Shown: piece after piece, positions 30,850-42,249 of the stretch
Layout of the letters: each line of letters opens with the position of its first letter
How positions within the stretch are numbered: position 1 is the stretch's first letter
From: Linyphia triangularis
Lineage: Eukaryota; Arthropoda; Arachnida; Araneae; Linyphiidae
Assembly (NCBI GenBank): GCA_963978545.1
Contig: OZ021727.1
Coordinates: 20,615,943-20,679,942, forward strand
Length of the DNA stretch: 64,000 nt
Direction: 5' to 3'
The notes under the pieces: model-generated
Told to the model about the DNA's origin: nothing
The model's input: the letters and a program-made list of their open reading frames with translations, nothing else
The model's database searches: none
Position numbers and translations under genes: made by a program

Positions 30850-31970
30850 CTTGAAATTTTCGTCATACAACAATATTTAAGCGTCTCATATTTTTGGAAG
30901 GCAATAAATATTCCCTTTTAGGTATGTGCGCGTAGTAAGGGGTGAATGACCATTGCGGTTGACATGTCACTCACTCTCACGTGCGTTTTTATGATCTCGT
31001 AAGAAAAGACAAGCCAGCCGTAAGAAAAAACAGTGCATAAATTCGCCACAATCCAGGATCGTGACGCAAGCTTCCTGAATAAAAGACTGAGCCAAACGAT
31101 TACTTTCCACGAAATAAAAGGAAAGAGAGAGAGAAAGTGAGATCGTTTTGAAAACGATTTTGAAAGAGGTAATCTTTTGTATTAGGGGGTTTGTTTTTAA
31201 GCGGAAATTCTGAGGTGTATAATTTTTAATCATATAGTTGCGATATATGTCTTGGACATGTTATTATTTTCAACTTTTAAAAGCAGTCAAGAATAAAAGA
31301 CTGACTAAAATGAGAAGTTTCCACCAAATACGAGAAGGAGACGAATACGAGAAGGAATATGAGAAGGAGGGATTCTTCAAAAGAAATTCTTAAATATATC
31401 AGTTGCAATCATGTGTTGATGTATGTATTAGAATTGCAAGCAATTTTATCTCCTAAACGCAATAGCATTTCTAAATGAAAACACAGCCCATTCAATTTTA
31501 AAATCGTCGCAATTCGGTTAGAATTTTTTTTTTTTTTTTAGTTAATACGATTTGACAGCAGGAAAAGTTTTTTAATTGACTTTTCACATGCAAGAACCGT
31601 ATGCAAATCAAAAATCCGTAACCAATAAAATGAATACTCAAGAAAGTACTCTTTATTTTTACCTCACCTTTAAAAATAAAAAAAAAATTACTTCGATAAT
31701 TTTTGAAAAATACACGAGGATCTATCTCTAAATAGTAAATGAGATAAAATAAACCCCTTCAACAACATTTCGGGGATACCCTGTTCACGAATAAAGGACG
31801 GGAAAAGAACGTGAACAGTGGTGTAACGATTTTGGGTGGGGTCTCACCATAAAAATATGTTAGAGCTTCCAAATTTTTTCTTCAAAAATAAGTATTTTTA
31901 TTACCCTGGTACTTAAGCCCAAGGGTATTTTTTCAATTGGTTAAAAGTGTGATCCGGTGTCGGTCCCCAC
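30850..31970. other. unassigned sequence
   Basis: Includes a (GA)n-like patch near 31120 and a local ATACGAGAAGGA repeat at 31330-31370. No gene recognised. Confidence 0.35.
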
Positions 31971-31973
31971 TTA

Positions 31974-32085
31974 ATGTTTTGGGAATGCGCAGTAAAAGTA
32001 CTGTGTGCATGCGTTTGTTCCGTCTGCTTGTATAAAAAGAGATGTATGCTGATGTTGTTCAGATGTATTGATGAATCGATGTAAA
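31974..32085 (+). promoter_or_regulatory. possible LTR or promoter fragment
   Basis: TGTTTTGGGAATGCGCAGTA is followed by a TATA-like TGTATAAAAAGAG (32030) and an AATAAA-type word (32085) that merges into the AT-rich array. This order resembles a retrovirus-like LTR, but no second LTR, primer-binding site or gag-pol coding is visible. It might equally be a chance promoter-like stretch. Confidence 0.2.
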
Positions 32086-32540
32086 AATAAATAAATTAAA
32101 TAAATTATTTAAATTAAATAAATTAAATAAATTATTTAATTTATTTAATTTATTTAAATTAAATAAATAAATTATTTAAATTAAATAAATAAATTATTTA
32201 AATTAAATAAATTAAATAAATTATTTAATTTATTTAATTTATTTAAATTAAATAAATAAATTATTTAAATTAAATAAATAAATTATTTAAATTAAATAAA
32301 TAAATTATTTAAATTAAATAAATAAATTATTTAAATTAAATAAATAAATTATTTAAATTAAATAAATAAATTATTTAAATTAAATAAATAAATTATTTAA
32401 CTTATTTAAATTAAATAAATAAATTGTTTAATTTATTTAAATAAATAAATAAATTATTTAATTTATTTAAATAAATAAATAAATTATTTAATTTATTTAA
32501 ATAAATAAATAAATTATTTTATTTATTTAAATAAATAAAT
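32085..32540. repeat. AT-only tandem repeat array
   Basis: About 450 bp made almost only of TTATTTAAATTAAATAAATA-type units of roughly 21-25 bp. Three later units change to a TTATTTAATTTATTTAAATA form. Many units are self-complementary, so the array can form long hairpins. Confidence 0.95.
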
Positions 32541-32816
32541 CTTTGTAATAAGCTTGTACTTAAAATCCAGGATAAATTGTACATCTTTATCTTCCTTGCA
32601 TCTGCCCTAAGCCGATTACTCTATCTGTTTTAATATTTGTAATCAGTGTTATATAATTATAACATTAATCTTAACTCAGTGCAATGGGTACCAAGTAGCT
32701 CAAGCATATGAAATGAAATTATTCCGAAATAACTCTAGCCTGCCAGGTTTTCATTCTTTAAGTATACCAAGAAACCCAAACATTGAAATTCATATTTTTT
32801 TCTGGCTGACCATTTT

Positions 32817-32851
<35 letters not shown>

Positions 32852-33114
32852 ATGTGTTGCAAATGTCTCAAATTATGACTGTTGTTTTTGCAACGTCCCT
32901 TTTCAATTTACAAGGTCGGTTACGAACACAAAATGACAATGTCATAGTGTTAAATTGTTAAGAATTGTTGTTATGAAATGCTCTACCGTTGAATATTTGT
33001 CTAAAAATATTTATTAATTCAATAAATTCTCACATTTTCTGTTATCCCAGAGAAAACTGAAGACATTGTGAAGTGATACTTGAGCAGTAACAAGATTCCA
33101 CGAAACTGCGATTT
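32541..33114. other. unassigned sequence
   Basis: A T-tract of ~27 lies at 32820-32846. The open frame at 32713-32961 runs through it and lacks motifs. Confidence 0.35.
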
Positions 33115-33122
33115 CTTTAAAT

Positions 33123-33294
33123 CAGCGTTCGCCACGAACTTTTTGAGGCGGGCCGTATTACTTATGTTGGAGCTTTTCGCGGGCCGGATACACTAATATA
33201 TTTCTTTTTATTAGCGATTCAACAATATATAGCATTTCAGAAAACTGAAGAAAAAAAATGAATTTTTTATTTTAATCAAATTACTATTGATATT

Positions 33295-33329
<35 letters not shown>

Positions 33330-33868
33330 AATTAAAAAATAATAATTTTCATTATTAGTAAATTATAGTCTAAAAGAGAAGTGAATCTTTTGATCTAACG
33401 TGACGATGGGGTTTGACTTAACTTTTATTAAAAGTATTTAAACTGTACTTCCAAATTACTTTGTTTTAATCGATATCAATTGTGACACGATGGTGGTCGA
33501 AAAGTTAAGTTTATTTTGTGACAGAATCGATGTCTGCCGCAGTATTTGTTGCAGCCAATCTTAATAAGTTGCTCAAATGAGATTCAGTTAAGTTATTCCT
33601 GTATTTATTCTTAATGAAAACCATCTTGCGGAAAGCTTCTTTATATAGTTTCTTTTGGAACGTCTATTCTACACAATTAACACATACTATAATATTTCGG
33701 ACAATTGACAATTATGTAAAAAAAAAGTCCATACGGTAAAATTTGATTTTTTTTTTTTTTTTTAATTTTTATATATATATATATATAATCTTCTGTGCTG
33801 TTGGCGGACCACAGAAAAATCCGTCGTGGGCCAAATCCGGCCCGCGGGCCGTGTAGTGGCTAACGCTG
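33123..33868. mobile_element. hAT element, family H, copy 2 (746 bp)
   Basis: Termini are CAGCGTTCGCCACGAAC and GTGGCTAACGCTG, with the 8-bp duplication CTTTAAAT at 33115-33122 and 33869-33876. The same GGGCCG words appear near the ends as in copy 1. Unlike copy 1 it still contains a readable scrap of transposase on the minus strand. Internal deletions differ between the copies, so both derive independently from a longer, coding parent. Confidence 0.93.
33511..33648 (-). pseudogene. hAT transposase C-terminal scrap
   Basis: A 45-codon minus-strand frame ending in TAA contains FRKMVFIKNKYRNNLTESHL and SNLLRLAATN. This resembles the conserved C-terminal end of Charlie-type hAT transposases (F..M..IKnkyRn.L...hL...lrla), part of the dimerisation region. 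It lies just where such a terminus would sit in an internally deleted hAT element. That links the TIR and target-duplication evidence to the superfamily. Confidence 0.65.
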
Positions 33869-34158
33869 CTTTAAATGTTCCTTCCATAAAATTCAAAATT
33901 TAAACCATACTCTAAAAAGTGAATCACTCAAGCAAACGATCTACGAGAAAAGAACCCGTGGCGGCGAAATGTGAAGGGAAAATTAAACATCTAAAAAAAC
34001 TTAATAAAAATCTACCAATTTCTTTCATTAGGTAACAATAATGATAAATAGAAATATGTAGTTCATCACATACCAATATTTATTTTTTAAGATTTCTGAA
34101 ATCACGAGCTCTTCATTGCGAAATAAACTACGTGCTTTTTTTATCCAATAAAACAACC

Positions 34159-34300
34159 CCGCGAGGTTGCGGGTTCGAGTTCCGTGTTAGGCATGGGTGT
34201 TTGTAAATGTATGTTGGCTTGTCTAATGACGAATGTTTTGGCGCATTATAGCCCTCGTGTTGCTGACGGCGCCAGATAATCTGAAAACAACCAACCAACC
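34159..34300 (+). mobile_element. tRNA-derived SINE, family A, copy 9, 5'-truncated
   Basis: Starts within the tRNA head at CCGCGAGGTTGCGGGTTCGA, so the A box is absent. The body is complete and the tail is (AACC)n. No target duplication was found. The minus-strand frame at 34128-34376 is a translation of this copy. Confidence 0.88.
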
Positions 34301-34309
34301 ATTGACAAA

Positions 34310-34935
34310 AAAAAAAAAAAGGCTTTGTTTCTAACTGCCTTCCAATACTTGCGCCTCCCGCTGTCCTTGTGGGCACTTTAGTTACACCACTGTTCGTGAC
34401 ACTGGGAATTTCACTTTAGCTTTTTCTTTGAAGAAGAGTACAGAAAATTCACCAAAGACAAGCTGATATCAACTCAGCCATTGTTTCTCCCTTTTTTTTT
34501 AAAAAAAAAAAGAGGGAAAAAAATTAAGCAGAAAAGAAGTTTTTTGATTTGACTGGAATGAAAATAAATAATATATATCTCATCAGTTTCCACTGCAGTT
34601 CATTTTATGGTATAAAAAGTCCAGAACCCGGTCGAGCAAAACAAGACGCTAAAACCATTAGTGTATCGCCATCAATTATATCTCAAGATTAGAATTCCAC
34701 TGTATTCCTTCGTGTCCAGTGTCATTCAGTGAAATATATACGATGGAAAAAAAAATCAAGGAATTCTTACACACAGAAAGATGCATCATGCATTTTTCAT
34801 AGATAGGGTCTTACCATATCAAAATAATCCTTTAAAAAATGCCGGCTGGCTCTACAAAGTTTAGATTAGGATATTTAATATAGGTATGTTCTTCGATTGT
34901 CTTGATGTGAACAAAGGACTGAGAAAGATAGATAC
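34310..34935. other. unassigned sequence
   Basis: Besides the candidate promoter I see only A- and T-tracts. Confidence 0.35.
34600..34760 (+). promoter_or_regulatory. candidate core promoter
   Basis: A TATA-like GGTATAAAAAGTCC (34610) is followed ~30 bp later by AGCAAAACAAGACG and then by GTGTCATTCAGTG and an ATGG in a weak context near 34743. The layout suits an arthropod TATA promoter with a short leader. The frame after the ATG closes after a few codons unless spliced. No downstream exon is recognised. Confidence 0.2.
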
Positions 34936-35455
34936 ATTTTAATCATTTTCAATTGAAAATTTCAGAGTCATAGCCCTGTTAGAAATCGTTTTGTAAAATA
35001 TTCATTAATTAAATTTAAAAAAAGAAAAAAAACTTTTAAAAATTTTAACTTTCTGTTTTTCAAGGGGTCAATTAAAAGGCTAAAATTACTTATGTTGAAA
35101 ATTTCGAAGCTGTATCCCTATTATAGAAGTCGTTTTGTAAAAAGAAATGCCAATTAATTAAGAAAATTAATTAAAAAATAACTAATTAAATTTTTAACAT
35201 TCTATTTTTTAGAAGTCCAATTAGAAGACTGAAACTACTTGTGTTGAAAGTTTCGGAGATGTACTCGCATTCTGAAGTTACCTTGTAAAAAAATTAATTA
35301 ATAAAATTAATTAAAGAAGAAGTAATTAAAATTTTAGCTTTCTGTTTGTCATAGGTACAATTAGAAAGTGAAAACTACTTATGTTGAAAGTTCTACTCCA
35401 ATTTTAAGTAGCTTTTTATAGATCCACAGACGGACAGCTTGTTTTATTATTAGAA
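34935..35455 (-). repeat. ~125-bp minisatellite of a dispersed element, copy 1
   Basis: About four units carry the ordered blocks AACTTTCTGTTTTTC or similar, CAATTAGAAG-like, ACTACTTATGTTGAAA and a TTTTGTAAAA linker. On the minus strand the element opens TAATAATAAAACAAGCTGTC, then CGTCTGTGGATCTATAAA. A related opening lies at 61267. A similar array is at 53565-54105. An element with an AT-rich start and internal minisatellites could be a Helitron-type relic, but no 3' hairpin and CTRR end was located. Confidence 0.7.
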
Positions 35456-35459
35456 ATAG

Positions 35460-37470
35460 TTTTCTTCTTTCGCATTGGTTCTTTAAATTTCTACTTTCGT
35501 ACTTTTTTGTATGTAATATTGCTTACTTCATCAGTCAAAAGATATCTCTTTGGTATTTCAGAGAGAAGTTAGTCTAACACATCCAACTTTATCAAACGTG
35601 AAAACTCCGAATTTAAACTAGTGAAAGCTTCTTTATTTAACCTTGGCCGTATGATTTTGCTAGTTGAACTAATTGAAGTTCACTAAGAATTGACTTTCGA
35701 CGATTCTTGACTGTTTCAATTTGTACGTGACCCCCTTCTGATAGGTATAACTCTACCTTCACCTCCAGAGACTAAGCAAAAAAACAGAGAAGGCCAACGA
35801 TGGAGCAAGCGCTATTCAGATTTCGTGGTCGGCAACGCCTATTCTCGAGCCAAATTGCTTCCTCCTTGCTCCGTTACAGCTCGCTGTCTCTCTCCCACCC
35901 TCGCCGGGAAGATAGGCAACGCTGTGAGAAAAAGGCAGTGGTGAAAGTGGAATGTTTTTCTGCGAAAATACGGAAATTGAAATGAATTCCAAAACATACT
36001 CAACTGCGAACATCATTATACAAACTTTTGTTACCGCAGTGTTATAGACTAACGGTCTATAATGATACAAAACAAGCTGAAATTGGTTTTGCCTCTCAGT
36101 GTTTCGCTGTTTATGTTTCATAGTAGTGTTAAATGCGGTGATCATGGGCGCCGGCAGGATTATTTTCAGGGGGGCGCTGATCACATATAAGTGGGTGCTA
36201 AGTGGGAAAAGTTTGTGGTTGAACCTTAATTTTTCAAAAGTGATTATTGGATTTCCTTTTAAAATGTTAATTAGTAGTTGCGCATTAATTTTATGTTCAA
36301 ATGAATAAAACGAAACTCCTATCATACGTCATTTTTTTTTTTGTAAAGTGTACCATTTTCCTCAATCAAAGAGGTGCATGTACACAGGGCAGGCCTAAGA
36401 TGTGTGCGACGTGCGCGATCACGCATATACGATTTTGAAAGGGACGCCGAAGTGAGAAAAAATATTTTTTTTTTTAAATTATATGGTAAAAATTAAAAAT
36501 GTTATGCAATTTTGAATGTAAATTAGTATAACCTACATAAGGTCTATTCTTTCGCATGAAAAACCCAACAACCTTGCAATTTTGTCAATTGAAAATGATA
36601 TTTCAACGTCATTATATTATGATGCACTAATAAAAACATTTTCGACTGCTAGGAAGGTCCACTGCTAAGTGTGCAATACAGATTATTTTAATCAATTGTC
36701 TGTAATATTTTTTCACTAATATCAAATAAAATAAAACTTTAGTTGTCGTTAAAAAAATGTGTATGTTATTTTTTACCAGACAAAACTGTAAACTGCGTAT
36801 AGAGTAAAAGAGTTTACTCTATACACAAGTTAAGTTCAGCACTGCGCGCCTATTGAAGTTTCAAAAATTATGTTAAAAGAATTAGTAATAGAAGAAGTCA
36901 TTTAAAAAAATAAAAATAATGAAAAGGTACTAAATACTTTACCTTAATATTTACTATTTATTACTTTTAGGCTTTTAATCCCTTTAAAATGCCAACTTCA
37001 AATATTAAGTTTCAGGAAATTTTAGTTATAGAGTACTCATATCATTTTTGGAGGGTTTTCTATACCCATTTTCATTGTGAGGGGAGCCAAAATTCATTCT
37101 TGCACACACAGTATTTTCCTCCTTGACCCAAACTGGCGGCGAGAACCTCACTGTGGGGATATCTGATTGGGATACACCTATACGGCATAGATAACGAGGT
37201 AGAGAAGATGGGAATCCTATATGTGCAACATGTTTCGGTTTACATTGCCACATGAATAGTTTTTTTTTTTTTTTTTTTTTTTACAATATGGTAGCAATAA
37301 AAATGAGTACATAGAAAAGATTTAGGAGTATCCCAACACCAGGATACTTGGGTGTTTACTGCTTACAAGCCATGAGTGCGATAGTACCTGAGAATTTCAA
37401 TTATTCTAACACTTTTGATGCACTTTTACATCTAGGATAGTTTACATACTTAATAATTTTCACTTTTGTC
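35460..37470. other. unassigned sequence
   Basis: 35800-36000 is GC-richer with overlapping open frames on both strands (GTGGTCGGCAACGCC, CCCACCCTCGCCGGG), possibly an exon but unrecognised. 36140-36200 (GGGCGCCGGCAGGATTATTT) and 36380-36440 look like transposon ends without a clear partner. A T-tract lies at 37260-37282. Confidence 0.35.
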
Positions 37471-37474
37471 AATT

Positions 37475-37870
37475 ATTAGTGCTGTTACTTATTTATGACG
37501 GATGGGGGGGGGGGGAGGATGATTGAAATGATTTTCATAGCGCAAAGACCATATTAGGACCACCGAAACACCACAGAACGTCTGAACAATGTATATCGCA
37601 GAAGAGTTCTGGAGGACTTTCATTGGGAATCGCTCCTTGTTTGAATCACGAATGGAAAAGAATCCTCGTACATTTGATTAGCACTGTTACTTATTTATGA
37701 GGGGTGAGGGAGGACTGAAATGATTTTCATAGCGCAAGGACCATATTAAGACCACCGAAACACCACATAACGTCTGAACAACATATATCGCAGAAGAGTT
37801 CTGGAGGACTTCCATTGGGAATCGCTCCTTGTTTGAGTCACGAATGGAAATAAGAATCCTCGTATATTTT
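37475..37870 (+). repeat. recent ~200-bp tandem duplication
   Basis: Unit 1 (37475-37676) and unit 2 (37677-37870) share almost all their sequence, such as AAATGATTTTCATAGCGCAA and TTGGGAATCGCTCCTTGTTT. The main difference is the G-run (37503-37515) in unit 1, reduced to GGGGTGAGGGAGG in unit 2. High identity indicates a recent event. Confidence 0.93.
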
Positions 37871-37871
37871 T

Positions 37872-39655
37872 TTTAAATAAAAATATAGTTTGCTAATCTT
37901 CCGAAGAAAGATAACGTGAAATGTTCGCCAAAAAACAACAACCCTATTCAAATATAACTATTATATACTTTGAATATAATATTTGGGTATCAGGAAGCAA
38001 CACGTTCAGTGAAAGCCGCGAAAATCTACAACTAGTATTTATACAGTTCAAAATAAGGATAGGGTCCCCCCTCTGGAACAAGCGCGAAGAAAACGGCGGG
38101 AAAAAAGCCATTGCATGAAAATCCACTTCCCTGACATTGGAACATTCGTCTGTAGTAAGAGAAAATGGAAACGTGAATTAGACAGAGACAGTAATGGCTT
38201 CGTAATGGGCTCGTGGTAGTGGTCGTGAGTGGAGGGAGTTACCCGAACTTCCAGCGAAGGGACTGCGCAGTTGATGCAGAGAGATCAACACACGCAACAA
38301 CAAGAAAAACTACTCTGAATATTCAATAGTATTTATATATGTGTGTGCTCCTTTTATTGTGGGAAAGAAACTTTATTTGTGATAGAAAATAAATGGCGAT
38401 TTTAAAGTAAACGAAAAATCGATGAGTGGTTAATGAAACGATAAACCGTTTTTTTTTTGCATGGATTTTTAAACTTCTTTTAAAACTCCTTTTAAATGTT
38501 CTCCACAAACGAAAATTTATAGCTTCTTCTAGTAGAAAAACCTAGCTAAAAAAAAATGGAAAATTGCCCAGAGATACATTCAACGCCATCTGTTGATGAA
38601 AAAAATAAAAAAATAAATCATTTTTTTTTTGGGGGGGGGGCGATTTTATTTTAGTAATTTAGTGAAAACTATTTTTTCCTATTATTAATACTTTGAAAAT
38701 TGTACCATTTTAAAACTTTTTGTTGTTTTTGAATCACCTTGCTTTTAATAGTAAAGAGAAATTGAAGAATTTTTAAAGAAAATGTTTAACGACGTTTACT
38801 TTCTTTAATTTACTCGATTGAAAAAAGAACAGATTATAAGAGCGTAATTAGTTGAATTGCTTGTAATAAAATCAAAGAAGTTTTTTGTTAATTAGTTTTG
38901 ATGCTTTTACTTGTAAAACTTTCGTACACTTCTAATTACATCATATTTCTACATCGTAATTTACTAAATATTTCTCAGCAATTTGGTTCATTATGAATAT
39001 AACGTTATGCCTGTAGAAACGTTTATTTAGTTATTTATTTTACAATTTATATTTTATAGTTAATTATTTAGTAAACACTCAGATTTTTTCTACAAAACTC
39101 TAAAATCTTATCGTTTTTACTTGGTTGCAGACCTTATTATTTTAAGAAATTCTATCTCTGACTTGACAAAGAATGTATAGTTCACCTGATTCCGATCATA
39201 ATTCAGATATCGTATTAAAATTGTGAAAAAGCAGTTTTCCGAAATAAAAAGGTTGTTTTGGCTCATGATTTCTGTCTCTTTGAAATTATACTTAAAAAAA
39301 AAAAATATCTACCTATTCTTTTTCATGCGAAGATCAAAATTATTCATCATTGGATCGAAAATTTCACAAACTGTGGCATCAGAATTACTTTATACACCGA
39401 TTAGAAAGATTCCCTCCCTGGAGGACTCTCACCGCAACGCATGGTTGATGCAAACAGAGTCTTGTTTAGATTTAGTTGGGTAGTTTAAAGTTAATGCGAA
39501 CCGTATTAGGGCCCAAAAGTAAAATGTTTCCTTCTCAAAATAAGTAAAGTAACAAAATAGATGTTTTACGTAGTGGTCAAACACTAAAGAAACTCGCTCT
39601 GAGCTTAAAAAAGCTTAAATAAGTTACAATAGAAAAAGTACAGCCGGGCTACACA
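37872..39655. other. unassigned sequence
   Basis: 38040-38290 is GC-richer (GTCCCCCCTCTGGAACAAGC, GTAGTGGTCGTGAGTGGAGG) with no recognisable coding. ACGCCATCTGTTGATG near 38583 is a motif common at transposon ends. The rest is AT-rich. Confidence 0.35.
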
Positions 39656-39660
39656 TCCTT

Positions 39661-40129
39661 CTTCTTCTTCTTCTTTTTATCAAGGACTATGGGGACTAAG
39701 GTTTCTCTTCCTCTTTTTAGCATTTTGTACTAACCCCATATCCAGTCCAGATCGGTAGTGGGCAGTACTGCACAGGATGTAAGCACACACTCGCGAGAGG
39801 GAGTGCGCAAGTCTTCCTATAATCATCGAAGAGTTCATTTCTGCCTCTTTTCGGTAGCTACCCGGTAGATGGCAGCACTACCGACCGCATGTGGAACTTC
39901 TTAATTTAGTGGCAATACCAAGCAGAAGATCCCAGCAGAAGACTTGGCTTTGGAAGCCCCAGAGGTATTGGTTTGTATGGGAACTTGGAGGACTTTGCAA
40001 TCATGACTGATTTAACGTGCCCCGGCTACCATTAGGGAACACGGCGGTCTTTAATCAGTCTCAAGCCCGAACTCGTAACCTTCTGGTTGCGAGAACGATA
40101 CTCTCCCGACTGGGCTATACGCGCCTCGT
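39661..40129 (-). mobile_element. long tRNA-derived SINE, family E (~470 bp)
   Basis: On the minus strand the head reads GCGCGTATAGCCCAGTCGGG (A box), then CTCGCAACCAGAAGGTTACG and AGTTCG (B box), at tRNA spacing. A ~380-bp body follows and a (GAA)n tail ends it; the complement (CTT)n is at 39661-39677. The flanks TACACATCCTT and TACACAGCCTT make a near-perfect target duplication. The body contains a GGTCGGTAGTGCTGCCATCT palindrome-like part. No other copy is in the window. It is longer than the other tRNA SINEs here. Confidence 0.72.
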
Positions 40130-40139
40130 ACACAGCCTT

Positions 40140-41530
40140 TCTATACAACCGGGCTGCATTTAAATTATTAGTTAAAAATTAAAATGCACTAATTGCTAGT
40201 CAACTTTGATTATTAATTTTACTAATTTTCTTAAATTTAGATTAGAATCGCAAATGAAGATGGAATTTCTACTGTAAGTACAAAAAAAATTTCCGATACA
40301 TAGCAATCCTGCTGCGCAATGCACAATTGGGGGTAAAAAAAACCGCTCAAATCAACTAATTCTGACGATGTTCGAGCTAGTACACTCAGACAGTGAAAGT
40401 TATAAACGGGCTGCACCGTTGCTATGGAAATAGCTGCTAGTATGAAATCTCCCTCCGCCCTGAATGTATGAATGGAGTGGTGCCAAATACAGCCCTTGCG
40501 AATTTCGAGGCTTTTGCTGTACTTGTTAATTCGATGTACTGATTGGCTCGTGTGTGAGTGGGTGAAAGAGAAAAGAGTATTTCTTAGAATTTTCTTCACC
40601 AAACGGAAATAAGTTCCGTAATAAGTTTACACATGGGGTTTCTTGTTATTTTTTAAGTGAATACTAAAACTTATTATAGAACCATTTTGAAACATGGAGC
40701 CCGTTCTAAATAAGTTTAAAAATTTTTTTTTTTCTATTTTAAGCATGTTTTAAGTTAAGTAAGTTTTCTATTTTAAGTAGTTAAAATAAGGTGTGTGGTT
40801 TTTTTTTTTTTTCCTATTTTCTTTCCCATATCATTTTGCAAATATTGAAAGAAAACTTTGAGTTTGAGTAATTAGATTATAGAATTTTCGTTTATGAATG
40901 AATGTGGGAAGAGAGGGGCGGCCGTACTAACATTTTTGACCCCGGACCGCCACTGAATAGACTTTTTATTTATGGGTTACATTATTTTTTTTCGGTAAAT
41001 AAGCATTGCTTCACCCTTCGATTCAGCAATCGACAATTTCTGAAACTTTTCGAAACAAATGTTTGTGTTATTTTGAAACGCACAACCTCAACTCAGAAAT
41101 TCCACAAAAGAATCACAACACAATGAAGAAAGCGGCAAAACGTAAACGAATGATTCTAACAGTGGCGTTAAGAACGAAAAGAAAACCTCCTCCGCTAACG
41201 TGACAAAAAACTGCCCGTATATTAATGTCTCCCCTTATTAACCTGCAATGACGATGGATGATATAGCAGTCGAGGGTAAATTGCTTTCGTTATTAGTGTA
41301 AGTAGGTAATAAAAGCCAAAGAGAGGCTTGCGGTCCCATAAGTGATTTAGATAGGTAGGGCATATATATTTCGGGATAATGACATAAAATTCGATATTTG
41401 TATGAAAGACAGTGCACCATAATGGATTTTCTTAGGAAATTTCGTGCACAATTTATTAATTAGAAATTCAGATCAAGTCTTGAAGGGAATTTGCTAAAAG
41501 TTTTGATTCACTCAAGTTTTCCGCAGTACC
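40140..41530. other. unassigned sequence
   Basis: A 121-codon minus-strand frame (40602-40237) lacks motifs. AGGGGCGGCCGTACTAACAT near 40915 with GGACCGCCACTG nearby looks like a degraded transposon end. Confidence 0.35.
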
Positions 41531-41693
41531 CAACCAAGTCCAGGCTTGTGACCCCAAATTTCGGGGGCCCCAAATTTTTAAAGTTGTTGTAATTAAATTG
41601 ATCCCTTGTGCCCTTTTTTTTTAATATTTTCAAATACGATTTGAATTTAAATAAACTGTAACTGCAAACTGATTTAAAGCGGCAGTCGTTAAA

Positions 41694-42119
41694 GAATGGA
41701 CAATTCCTGCATTTTTTTTTTTTTAAAAAACGTGTGAAATTGGTTCCTATATTTACGAAGAATTTCTTTCTGAATCCAAATATTCAAACAAAAGCTCTTT
41801 GAAAAAATTAGTTGTTTAAATATTAAGAAAAGAAAATGCCCTGAAACCCAGTCCGATCAAAACGATCAGCTATAGCTGTAATGTCACGACATCCTTCCGT
41901 TCTGTATGGTTATCGTGAGGTTTCTGCCAAATAGTTGGTGTGTGTTTGGTAAATAATTGCTATATCCCGCACCGGTTGGCGCGATTTGCGAGAAACTTGC
42001 AAAACTGGTTACCGCTGCTGCGTTTTAAGCCAAGTCGTTTCAGATAAAGTGATGTCACATTTTATTCGAGCCGATTGTGTCGTTTCCCTGCCAAAATCTA
42101 ACAAGCGAACTTAGGTTGC

Positions 42120-42154
<35 letters not shown>

Positions 42155-42245
42155 CGCAGTAAGCAGACATTTTGTGTGTATGGATTTTTCGAAACATTTA
42201 GAATTAAATAAAAAAATTAAGAAGAAATGCGGAAATTGTCCATTC
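41694..42245 (+). mobile_element. family P MITE, copy 1 (552 bp)
   Basis: Terminal repeats GAATGGACAATTCCTGCATT and the complement (GCGGAAATTGTCCATTC) bound an element whose interior has CAGTCCGATCAAAACGATCA, GGCGCGATTTGCGAGAAACT and TGATGTCACATTTTATTCGA. The same blocks occur in reverse at 50307-50845. A 31-base A-tract lies inside. No ORF. The sequences just outside (41535-41600 and 42465-42540) also pair weakly, so it may sit in an older element. Confidence 0.8.
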
Positions 42246-42249
42246 AATC

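Noticed and set aside
35816..36325. 169-codon minus-strand open frame
   Set aside because: The longest frame in the window, but composition is unremarkable over most of its length, it spans a GC-rich and an AT-rich half with different character, and no domain is recognisable. Not called a gene.
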